Positions 54,725 through 64,000 of a DNA stretch of 64,000 bases are shown piece after piece (position 1 is the stretch's first letter; every line of letters begins with the position of its first letter). Position numbers and translations under genes: made by a program. Origin of the DNA: Gnetum montanum (Eukaryota; Streptophyta; Gnetopsida; Gnetales; Gnetaceae); contig MNCI01001065.1 of assembly GCA_015680685.1 (NCBI GenBank), positions 1,568,868 through 1,632,867 of the forward strand, in the 5' to 3' direction. The notes beneath the pieces are model-generated. The model made no database searches. It had not been told where the DNA came from and worked only from the letters and a program-made list of their open reading frames with translations.

Positions 54725-54969
54725 GAAGGACCCTTCACATGAAGAATAGTCTAACGACTTCATCCCATCTTCACCTATTCAACTAGGAGCTACCAATTTT
54801 TTTCAAGTGTTATAATTCTTTATAAATTACACCAATTTTTTACTCTATACAACATGGCACTCAATCATTGTTTTATTTATTTGAGTTAGTTAGTCGGTTA
54901 CTTTCATAGTTCTTCAAATTTTGTAAGAAACTTAATCCCATTTTTTTCACTCAAGGACAACTACATCAA

Positions 54970-55799
54970 CACAAACCCATTGATGTATCTTAAGATGTGT
55001 TGGTACATGTACGTATATGCTAATCCTCTCGTAGACTATATAAGCATACCGACCATATTTATGGCACCATTTAGTCAATTCCTTGGCCAAAATATTGTAG
55101 TTCCTTTTTGTAACCTTAATAAACTTTTTCCTCTAGGTTCCTGTAGTGTGGATTGAATTGATTATATGGAATTTTATTCGAGTATAATATGTACCTAGAC
55201 ATAATTGCATGAACAACAATAAAATCAAGATTTCTACTATTCATTGTAGTATTTGGATTAGTTTAGGTTTATTTTCTAGTATTTTACTTTGAATGTAATT
55301 TACTTTCTTGTTCTTAAGCAATTAATATTCTAATTTGTAAGTAACATGAGTATGAACACTTTCAAACATAATCTACTAATGCTTGGTAATCCTAGCAATG
55401 AACACTTGGTACACCTAGCAATAAACACTTGCTAACTCAGTAGTGCTAATATATGTTCAAGATCTATATGGAAAGTGGGAACACATGCTTCATGTTTAGG
55501 GTAGTTTGGTTAATTAATTAGTAAACATAAATATTCAATCCTTTGTTTAATTAATCATTTTACAACTAAATAAAATAATAAAAAATTATAAAAATAAATA
55601 TATTGCACCTCAATCGCAATTAGCCATATGAACAAATTAACACAATTGTTGATTGGGAAGACAACAACCAGAAATCATTTCTTTAACTATCTAAGAATAT
55701 AGGCCACTTAGGTAAACAAAGTCCATAGAATTTGACTAGATTATATGTAAACGTTAGTGATTAGTATGGTTGGGCATAGGGAATACCCACTGCTCATCA
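54970..55799 (+). mobile_element. Decayed 3' LTR of copy 3
   Basis: Follows a CTCAAGGAC motif shared with copy 2. Contains inverted-repeat sequence (TTGATGTATCTTAAGATGTG, GTACATGTACGTATATGC), a TATATAAG at 55037-55044, ACAATAAAATCAAGATT (polyadenylation-like, matching CAATAAAGATCGAGATT), TTGGTAATCC repeats and an end GGTTGGGCATAGGG...CTCATCA. Start position approximate. Confidence 0.7.
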
Positions 55800-56940
55800 T
55801 CTTTGAAGTTAATCCTTAGTCTACATCTTGCCTTAATAAAAATGATAATTGTTATCTTTCACAACTTTTACTCAGTTTTATCTTTAGTCATGTTTACTTG
55901 TTTGAGTCCATTGGTAAGCAACTAGTAAAAACATAAAAATACAATAATTATTACATTAATTTTAAGGAAATTAGTAGAGTGGTAGTAAGCTTGCTAATTA
56001 TTGTTTGAGATTTTAAGAGTTTGATTTTTCTTATTTTTATTTTTATTTTTTTATAAATGGATATAAGGATTGGTAATACAATGTCTACCTACAAAACGAG
56101 ATAGATGTAACCCATTATATAAGAGTTTTCCATCACAAGGCTACTCTACTATTACCACACCTATAAGTGCAGGTAAGAATTGAATTCACAAAATTTGAAC
56201 TAAGAGATGAGTTTCTTGATCACTGCATAAAAATTACTTAGTATGTTCCATATCATATACATGTCATATATTTCTATGTAGAAGTCATTAAAGATAATGA
56301 TTGATAGTGCTATGTAGAAGTCATTAAAGATAATGATTGATAGTGCTATTAAGATATTAACCATGTTAAATAAATAAAAAAATCAACTAAAATATTTTTA
56401 GTAACAAATAAGGAAATTAAAAAGGAGAAAGTGGTATTTTTGGGAAACAAATTAAGTTTAGTTATTTATAGAGACAAATGATGAAAAACAACTCATAATT
56501 AATCCTTTATTATTGGATAATACTATGATCATAGTGATGTAACTATTGTTAGGAGTAGAATCTTCCTCCATACTAACAATTAAAGTTCTTTAATTATTTT
56601 TTCAAAATATCAATGGTAAGACTATACACGTTGATGGTTTTGAAATTGGAAAGTTTTTTCTTTCGATATATTTTTTTCAATGACTCAATATCAAGTTTGT
56701 AATATACTTTGAATTTTCTTTGCTTATTATCAATATTTTTTTGTGGTCCAATACTTGAACTTTAGTAACCTAAAAGTTTTTAGTGAAAAATTAGAAATAT
56801 ACTCCACATGAATAATATTTTCTAATAAAAACATCATCACCATAATGTCTTTGTTCCAATGACATTAGCTAACCTATTTTGTGTAAAGAGATGATTTGCT
56901 AACAATATATTTTTATCATTGTCAATAATAGTTGGGGGGT
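55800..56940. other. AT-rich DNA with exact 36-bp tandem duplication
   Basis: 56275-56310 and 56311-56346 are identical (unit begins TATGTAGAAGTCATTAAAGA). An exact duplication in otherwise old DNA is probably recent. Nothing else recognised. Confidence 0.8.
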
Positions 56941-57090
56941 GTTGGAACCTAAAATAAATAAAACATAAATACATCCCAAGATATATAGTCCAATTAGAAC
57001 TTTATTTAACTTAGCATTTCCTATTGGAATCAAACCCATGACATAGCATTTCCAAATCAACTATCTTACCATAGGCTAACACCTCATTGT
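56941..57090 (-). repeat. tRNA-derived SINE, copy 1
   Basis: Minus strand: AATGAGGTGTTAGCCTATGG (box A-like), then ATGGGTTTGATTCCAA (box B-like), a body ending TATATATCTTGGGATGT, and GGTTCCAAC at the tail. Same family as five further copies to 62403. Confidence 0.65.
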
Positions 57091-57440
57091 TATTGTCATC
57101 AATAATAGTTGATTCAAGTGATTAGCTCATTATCTACAATGATTTGTGAGTAGTAAGATTTCAATTTCAATTGTGATTAATACATCATTATATTTCTATA
57201 TATTTCTTTTAATATATCATGTTGACTAAATGTCTTAAAGTGTAATTATAGTTAAATTTATTTTAGGGTCTAAAAATAATACTTCAACCTCCTCAGTGAT
57301 GTTGGTTTTCTAATTGATATTATGATCCTTGAATATATATTTTTACCTTACTCCTAAAAGGTATGTATCTTAACAAAGCTTATTAGGATGGAAATTGTGA
57401 CCCATCCAATAACAAGCTACATGTTGTTACAAAGTGGGAT

Positions 57441-57582
57441 GTTGGAACCCAAAATAATTATAATATAAGCACATCGTAAGATATATAGTCCAAATAGAAC
57501 TTTATAACTCAACATTGTCCACTAGAATTGAACCCATCACTTGGAGCTTTAAAATCAAGAGTCTTGCAACTAGGTGTCATTA
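57441..57582 (-). repeat. tRNA-derived SINE, copy 2
   Basis: Minus strand with GTTGCAAGACTCTTGATTTT, GATGGGTTCAATTCTAG and tail TATATATCTTACGATGTGCT...GGGTTCCAAC. Its body matches copy 1 closely. Confidence 0.65.
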
Positions 57583-57590
57583 ACAATTTT

Positions 57591-58099
57591 GAAAATATGT
57601 TATTGATATGTGCAAATATATATATAATAAATGATTTTTTAGCTTGGAGGCATTGAAACTTTAAAAAAATTTAGAAAGGGTAGGGATATATTGGACCCAA
57701 AAAATAATATTAATAATAAGTAAAACAACATTTAGAGTACATCACATGCTTGAAACTAAGTATTGAACACCAAAAAAAAACAACATGAAAAGAAAAGTCT
57801 TTCCAATTACAAGGATGTCTCCTAAAGTGTACGACCTTATAGTTGATATTTTTGACAAATAAAATAGATGAAAACTAATTATTAGCTTGGAGGATATCCC
57901 TTACCCTAACAACATTTACATCAAATTTAAAATTTATTCTTAAACTTAAAATAGTGAAAGAATTTGAGGTAGTAATAGAAAGTTGTAATAACATATTAGC
58001 ATCTCAAAGAATATAAGAAATTGGTAGCATGTAATCTACATCATCATTAATTTTTTGCTTAATATTAATCTTGAATTGATAACTTCAACTATAGTAAAC
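57591..58099. other. Repeat-like DNA sharing a segment with 61630-61800
   Basis: 57685-57900 and 61630-61800 align: ACATCACATGCTTGA/ACATCACATACTTAA, then AAAGTCTTTCCAATTACAAG / AAATTTCCAATTTTAGG and GGATGTCT. Family unknown. No coding signal. Confidence 0.5.
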
Positions 58100-58240
58100 A
58101 ATGAGGTGTTAGGCTAGTGGTATCAATCTTGGCCTAGTAACTCGAAGTCATAGGTTCGATTCTAATTAGTATCACTAAGTTATAAACTTATATAAATCTT
58201 GGGGTGTACCTATGCTTCAATTAATTTGGATTCCAACACC
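58100..58240 (+). repeat. tRNA-derived SINE, copy 3
   Basis: Box A-like GTTAGGCTAGTGGTATC and box B-like ATAGGTTCGATTCTA, the best preserved in the window, followed by ATATAAATCTTGGGGTGTAC and a tail ATTCCAACACC. Confidence 0.7.
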
Positions 58241-59869
58241 TCCCAACTATTAGCTATAGTATGCTTTTCAACATTATTTTTTATCTTTGAGTTAATATTG
58301 ATTTTGTCAAATAAGGAAAAATTTGCCTTATGAGCTATTTGTCTACATTGATAAAAACAATTTTTAGTACAAGTAAAAACATCTATAGAAGCCTCTATTT
58401 TCTTTGAATTAAGTATTGTAATTTGATCATTCTTATTATTGACATTAACTTGATTTTTCAAATCTTGAACTTTAGATTGTTTTTTTATTGATCATTAACT
58501 TTAATATAGTTTTTCGTTTCCTCAACATCTTTTTTTTAAAAAAAAAAAGGAAAAGCACTACATAAATGTGCTTCATGATAAAAAAAAGTTACAATAAATA
58601 GGAAGATGGTAGTAGAGTCTTATGGCTAGATGTATGTGACATATAATCAGTCCTTGTGTTCTTGCTACACTTTTAACCAGTATCTAACAAGTGTCATTAC
58701 TTTTACTATGCTTGTAGGTGCAATGAACCCTAAAGAATAATCTACCTTGAGTTGTCCTCCTTTTCTTGCTAACTTGGGACTAGGATGGTGTTGTATGATG
58801 CTTTTTAAATGTAGTACATCTTAAGTATTCACAAGTAAGCACATTTAGAATCATGACACCTATTAGATATCGATTACAAGCATATCAAGAATACCTTATA
58901 TATCACTCATGCATAATGAACCAAGGCATTGAACACACGCAAATGGGATACATCACAAGAAAGCATGATGTAGGATATCTTAGCAAGACAAAAAGGACTA
59001 ATCCTATGCTATGAACATCTAAGTATAAGTCCTCTTACCTACTTGTAATGTCAATTCCTTTTTATTATTAAAATTATTGATTTTAATAAAAACAATCTAT
59101 GAAAATCAAATGTTATAGAACTAGATTCCATATGCTTATTAGGATCAATAAGACTAATGATATTCTTCTTAGCTTTTTAAAAAATAAAAAAAAAATAAAA
59201 TAGTTCAACAAAAAAGGAAACTTTAGAATATTCTTTAAATGAAACATCAAAACCTAGAGTCCACTTACAACTAATAAACACTATATGCTTATGTATAATT
59301 AACCCTATATATAGGGCGCATTGCACCATCAAAGCATTGACTAATATAACAAGTAAAAAAATTAATAATAATACCTAGCATGAAGAACTGAAATGCCATG
59401 TTTTTGCATGATGGATAGAGTTAGTTAGAAAATTTTTACTCTAGTTTCATGTTAACTATATATCATTGGGATATGTATAATATTTTAGTTTTAATTCTAA
59501 CATCTTGATTCCAAAAAATATATTTGTGGATTTTGACTACAAAAATATTTGATTTGTTGATACTTCCAAAGGTTTTTTCAATAGATTTGAAGTTTTTTAG
59601 TGGATCGTATGTTTTATCAATGAATGTGATATTTCTTTAATTAGTGGATTTTGTATTTCTATAGTGAATTTATTTAGAATTACATGTAATGTTCCCAAAT
59701 TTAGTAGGTGATTCTTCAAGCAAATCCATCACTTCTTTATTATTCTATAAGTTACCTAATGATTATATGCATCTATTACTCAAAAAACTTCTAGAAGATA
59801 TGTTTTCATGCAAATTTTGGGTTATTTATATTATTCCTTAAATTTTTTGAGTTATTTAAATATGTCTTC
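58241..59869. other. No gene recognised
   Basis: AT-rich with T- and A-runs (for example 58529-58550). A tandem-like patch near 59560-59690 (repeats of TAGTGGATTTT and TTTATCAATGAAT) may belong to the LINE ORF1-type element that follows. Confidence 0.4.
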
Positions 59870-61025
59870 AAAAGATTGAGGGTTGGATGTTATCTATGTA
59901 AGTTATCTATCAAATACATTTTTGTTAGTAGAATTTATTAATTTGGAAATGGTTTCTAAAGTCCTTGATATTGGTGTTTTCAATCATCATCATGATTTAT
60001 TAATTATTCAAAAGTGAACTTACTTATTTAATCCATCATATCTTGAATTTCAAAGGATTCCTTATTTTATTGAATTGCCAAATTTCCCATTGATTTTTGA
60101 AAAATTTGAATGAGATATTATCTCTCAAATTGGAAAAATCAAACATTTTCAAACCCTAACTATTGCTAGTGGTTCTTGTAGAATTCGATATATGATTGAG
60201 CTAGATCTTAATTCACTTAAATGAGAAATTCTTCTACATGCTAGTGAACTTGATTATGTGCAAACGATTATTTATTACAATCTTCCAAAGTCATATTACT
60301 ATTGTTATTGAGAGGGTTATATGTTTGATTCATGTCCTTTTATGATGTGAGAAAAGGCTATGCAAGTGCATCAGTATCAAGTTACTACAAACATTACTAA
60401 GGTTTCTTCTACAAATGGTGTAGATCCTTCTAAGGTTTTTTCTACATATACTATAGATTCTACAATGATTTCTTTTACTAATATTTCAATAGTTAATCCA
60501 CCCTTTTTTTATTACCATTCAATAATATGAGGAAGATTCTAGCCAAATCAATTTCCAATAAATTTTTTAATCACTAAGGAGAAAAAAATATGTGTTCTTA
60601 AGATCTCATAGAAATATGTTCTTGATTTACGTGATTTTCAAATGATTCTTCATAATAAAAAATTTTGAGCATTTCTATTTATTGGTGATCACATGCCAAA
60701 TCTTTAGAATGGATAGCATGGTCAAGATACTTTTCCTAATAATTCATTTGTAGTGATTAGTTAAGATATGGAGATAATATCTTTTGATAATGTTGATTCT
60801 ATTGACATCGTGGGGGCCTCCTTTCCCTCCACCCAATGTTAATCTTTTCATAAATTGTTTGATTTTCTACCCTAAAGGAGAGGTTTTTTAGGATTGGTTG
60901 TAAGGTTAAAAACCTAAAAGGGCATCCTTAAAACTATTAGGCCTGTACTTTTTGTTGATTTGAAGTTTCTCCTTTCCACAATACTCCTTTGCTTTTGTAC
61001 TTTGAATTTAATATATATATATATT
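59870..61025 (+). mobile_element. LINE ORF1-type remnant with 3' tail, copy B
   Basis: Aligns with 12865-14050 in inverse orientation. Keeps ATTGCTAGTGGTTCTTGTAG, an IRYMIELDLNSLK-like coding stretch and the knuckle-like YYNLPKSYYYCY. It then passes straight into the shared 3' block (GGGGGCCTCC...AATGTTAATCTTTTCATA) and the tail CTTTTGTACTTTGAATTTAA plus AT repeats (61009-61025). No RT domain lies between. Confidence 0.6.
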
Positions 61026-61359
61026 ACACAATGTTTTCACATCACATCATTTAACTCTAAAGTGAAACTTCGATTATGAGGCACATAACCCTAAATTTGA
61101 ATGAACACATATCATGATGTAAGATCAACAAATATTAACTCATATATATCACTAAGATAAAAAACATTAGGTATCGTAGTTGCATCAACATTACTAGAAG
61201 AATGTGTTACAAATATTTAGTCATCAACTTCTAAATTTATAGTTAGAAAATTAACATAAATTTCTATATTGATAAAAGAAGTTTAAATTTTAACATTAAT
61301 TGAGAAAGTTGGAAGTAATTTAGAATACCCCATAGGGGAATCCTAGAGACACCATATCT

Positions 61360-61560
61360 ATTAGAGAAAAATCAAGGATAGAAAAGTTATATTTTCTATA
61401 AAAAAATCAAAGAGAGAAAAATTATATTTTTTAGAGAAAAATTAGATCCACTAAAGAAACATCAAATCTACTAGAGAAAAATAAAATCTACTAAAGAAAC
61501 ATTAAAGTTTCTAAAGAAAAATCAGATTTGCTAGAGACACATCACTCAAAATAATTTATT
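61360..61560 (+). repeat. Degenerate short tandem repeat
   Basis: About ten imperfect units of 18-20 bp built on CTAGAGAAAAATCA or CTAAAGAAACATCAAAT. Period and spacing vary. No coding meaning seen. 61026-61359 holds nothing recognised. Confidence 0.6.
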
Positions 61561-61844
61561 CATTAGTATACCCTAATGCTGTGGTAATTTATTTACAACC
61601 TTTTTTTAGAGTAGGGGTGAGTGTTAAATCCCAAAAAAATATAACAATAAGCAAAAAGTTTCAAATTACATCACATACTTAATCACTAAATATAAAGCAC
61701 CATAAATAGCATGGAAATGATTAAATTTCCAATTTTAGGGATGTCTAGTCAAGTATATAGCCTTATAATGGATGCTTTCAAAAATCAAGAGAGTAAAATT
61801 AATTGTTAGTAGGGATGATAGTCCTAGTTCTAATGTCATTTTTC

Positions 61845-61918
61845 ATGCCAACTTGAATCGAACCTATGACTTAGAGCTTTCAAATCAAGTGTCTTGCTAC
61901 TAGACTAAGACCTCATTA
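61845..61918 (-). repeat. tRNA-derived SINE head, copy 4
   Basis: Minus strand: AATGAGGTCTTAGTCTAGTA (box A-like) and AGTCATAGGTTCGATTCAAG (box B-like). The body past box B is not clearly that of the other copies. Confidence 0.6.
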
Positions 61919-61980
61919 ATAATGATAATGATAGTATGATGACAATATCGTATGGATTAGAGCTACCATTAAAAAACAAC

Positions 61981-62145
61981 AAGGTGTCAACTTAGTGGTA
62001 AGACTTTTGAATTGAAAGCTCTAAGTTATGGGTTCAATTCTAGTAGGCAATGCTAAGTTATAACGTTCTAACATCTAAAGTTATTATTAAAACAAGTTTA
62101 TACCTATGTTGCATCTATTGAGGTGATGGGAAAGGATTAGAACCT
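61981..62145 (+). repeat. tRNA-derived SINE, copy 5
   Basis: AAGGTGTCAACTTAGTGGTA, TTATGGGTTCAATTCTAGTA and GGCAATGCTAAGTTATAA; tail near GATTAGAACCTAAAC. Confidence 0.6.
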
Positions 62146-62249
62146 AAACAATAGTTAATATGATATATTAGAAGAATTATAGAGGAATATAACAATACCT
62201 CAATTTTAACTTAAATTGGCAACCTCATAGATGCAATTCCTTGTTAGTG

Positions 62250-62403
62250 AATGAAGCGTTAGTCTAGTGGTAAAACTTTTGATTTAAAAGCCATAAGTCA
62301 TTGATTCAAGTCTAGCAGGCAATGCTAAGTGTAAAATTCTAATTTATCTCTATGTATTGGAAATAAATATTATTGAAGTAAAAAGTTCTAGATTCCAACA
62401 CCC
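62250..62403 (+). repeat. tRNA-derived SINE, copy 6
   Basis: GAAGCGTTAGTCTAGTGGTA (box A-like), CATTGATTCAAGTCTAGC (decayed box B), GGCAATGCTAAGTGTAAAA, and tail TAGATTCCAACACCC. Confidence 0.6.
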
Positions 62404-62759
62404 TTCTTTCCACATCCCCCATTTCCTATCCTCCAAATAATGAACTAACTACTTAAGCTACCTCTCAATGACTATGCTGGTGATCATTGAACTTGGAACT
62501 ATGTGTATATGTACTCTAGTATGATCCTTGGATAATTAGTAACTCCTACTCAATTAAACCTAAAAACCATCCTTAATCTATTTTCAAACATTCACAATAA
62601 TATGTAACATGATATAGAAAGGAAAATATCACTAAAAACCTCTTTATTAACACATAAAAACTACAAATTACATAAAAATACAAATAATTAGACCCATGAA
62701 TACATAAGCTAAAGATCTATGGAAACAATGGGCCTCCCAAAACAAACAAAAACCTCATA
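62404..62759. other. No feature recognised
   Basis: AT-rich DNA between the last SINE and the Gypsy pol remnant. No chromodomain or LTR was seen. Confidence 0.4.
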
Positions 62760-64000
62760 CAATTAGTAATGGATGGTAGGCACTTTAAATGCATCTTGAT
62801 TCCTAAAATCATCTATAAAGATATTCAAAAATGACTAGTAAACTTGAAATCGCTATCATTGACAATAGATATTGGAATACCATGCAATTTAATAACATGC
62901 TAAAAAGAAAATTAATAACATGAAGAGCATCATTTACCTTACTAAAAGGAATAGAATGTGTAATTTTGGTGAGCCTATCCACCAACAAAGATGGAATCAT
63001 TACCATTTCTTTTTTTTTTTAAGAATTTCCCCAACAAAATCCATTAACATACTCTCCCATGGTAATTTAGAAATTAGCAATGGCAAATAATGCCTATCAA
63101 CACCTTTGTCTCCTTTTAATTTCTAGCATATAAAAAATTCCTTCATAAATTTGGAAACATTAGTAGATATACATGACTCAAAATAGCTTCTTCTAATAAG
63201 CTCTAGGGTCTTATCTCTTCTCATGTGGTCTACCAGTCCTCCACAATGCTGTGCTAAGATGATCTTAGCCCTGAAATCACAATTGGGAATATAGAACTTC
63301 CTATTCTTAAAGAGCATAGCACTTTGGATGTGGTAATTCATCCATTGATAAGCTCTCCCAATTAAAGGAAATTTTAAATCCTTCCAAACAAATCCAAATT
63401 CAACATCATCATTATATAAATGAGAAAATTCATTCATACTTTTCACTTATGGTAAACTAAAACTTACAACATGCACTTTTGATAATGCATTAATCACTAC
63501 ATTACACTTTCCACTCTTATGCTTTTTAGAAAAATTAAACTCTTACAATTATGGAAATTCATTAATTTTAGTGCCTCATGATCAATCATCAATACAAATT
63601 CTTTAATTAATAAATAATGTCTCTAATGCTTAATGGCTTGAAGGATAGCATCTAACTCTTTCTCATGAATGTTGTACTTTTGTCTTAATTCATTGACCTT
63701 CTTTGAAAACAAATGCTATTAGCCTATCCTCTTGGGACAATACTCATCCACTTGTTAACCCACTAGCATCCACCTCCACTTGAAAAAGTTTGTCAAAATT
63801 TAGAACTACAAGTAAAATATTACTTGTAATATTTTCTTTCATACAATCAAAACTCCCTTGCATTTCATCATCCGATCTAAATGTTTGATTCTTCTTCAAG
63901 AGATTAAAGATTGACTATTTAATGTCATTAAAGTTTAGAATGAATCTCATATAAAATCTAGCTAATCCAAGAAATAAATGTACCTCTCCAACATTCTTGA
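62760..64000 (-). pseudogene. Ty3/Gypsy pol remnant (RT end, RNase H, integrase), runs off window
   Basis: From the right edge on the minus strand. RT thumb/connection: NVGEVHLFLGLARFYMRFIL, ILLVVLNFDKLFQVEVDASG, VLSQEDRLIAFVF. RNase H: KVNELRQKYNIHEKELDAIL, HYLLIKEFVLMIDHEALKLM. Integrase zinc region (63123-63446): MLFKNRKFYIPNCDFRAKII, QHCGGLVDHMRRDKTLELIR. Integrase core (62809-63006): LLVDRLTKITHSIPFSKVND, ALHVINFLFSMLL. Typical plant Gypsy order. Stops are frequent and the core is cut short near 62800. Confidence 0.8.

Larger units (their letters stand above)
44820..55799 (+). mobile_element. Pol-less LTR retroelement, copy 3 (oldest; 5' end lost)
   Basis: Contains the leader block, internal palindrome/TATA module, ORF2 and a decayed 3' LTR, in the same order and spacing as copies 1 and 2. 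A Copia element (47321-53401) is nested in ORF2. No 5' LTR or Gag-like ORF1 is seen; the left edge meets the 1.06-kb array, so the 5' part is deleted or was never copied. Sequence divergence from copies 1 and 2 is high. Confidence 0.75.

Noticed and set aside
58100-58240. Functional tRNA gene
   Set aside because: Box A- and B-like motifs are present but no cloverleaf forms and related copies share a non-tRNA tail, so it is a SINE.
58210-58461. 83-codon minus-strand frame
   Set aside because: Asn/Lys/Ile-rich, as expected by chance in AT-rich DNA, and it overlaps the SINE copy 3 tail.

Overview
The window is nuclear DNA from a land plant with a repeat-rich genome. Plant-type Ty3/Gypsy, Ty1/Copia, LINE, Helitron and hAT remnants fill most of it, the base composition is AT-rich, and a 446-base run of N (18772-19217) marks an assembly gap. 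Nothing seen identifies the species. Only one reading frame looks like a possible intact host gene: a 143-residue membrane protein at 11494-11925 on the minus strand. All other coding signal is decayed transposon or gene-fragment sequence with stops and frameshifts.

The most distinctive content is a family of LTR retroelements without visible pol, present in three copies: 1-5800 (5' part off the window), 14712-23916 (complete, target duplication AAATT) and about 44820-55799 (oldest, broken by a Copia insertion). Two solo LTRs of the family lie inside the first two copies (409-1266 and 18612-19308). The complete copy has a Tat/Athila-like primer-binding region, a Gag-like ORF1 and, next to the 3' LTR, an ORF2 of about 850 codons that I cannot assign: an alpha/beta-looking N-terminal domain followed by a long coiled coil. 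Arrays of GATATC-type palindromes sit directly upstream of a TATA box both in the LTRs and again inside the element, about 460-505 bp before the ORF2 start. In two copies a splice-acceptor-like sequence abuts the ORF2 ATG. This suggests ORF2 has its own promoter and perhaps a spliced leader. I see no clear match for this arrangement and consider it the best candidate for something undescribed.

Layout: 1-5.8 kb, family copy 1. 5.8-10.7 kb, decayed Gypsy gag and LINE reverse transcriptase (minus). 11.3-12 kb, the possible host gene. 12.9-14.05 kb, a LINE ORF1-type remnant (minus). 14.3-26.2 kb, a hAT (DUF659-type) transposase gene on the minus strand split by family copy 2, which itself holds a solo LTR, so three levels of nesting. 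27.2-36 kb, Helitron Rep remains flanked on the same strand by fragments of a CCR4-like nuclease gene and a GH31 glycosidase gene, plus a 5S rRNA-derived stretch. 36-40.5 kb, three copies of an LTR-like repeat, two forming a large inverted repeat. 41.4-44.8 kb, tandem arrays of 434-bp and about 1.06-kb units. 44.8-55.8 kb, family copy 3 with a 6.08-kb SIRE/Maximus-like Copia element (minus) inside its ORF2. 56.9-62.4 kb, a cluster of tRNA-derived SINEs and a second LINE ORF1-type copy. 62.7-64 kb, Gypsy pol (minus) running off the window.

Family assignments rest on motif recognition by eye in conceptual translations. Repeat relationships, target duplications and LTR ends were read directly from the sequence. 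Edges given as approximate may be off by tens of bases.
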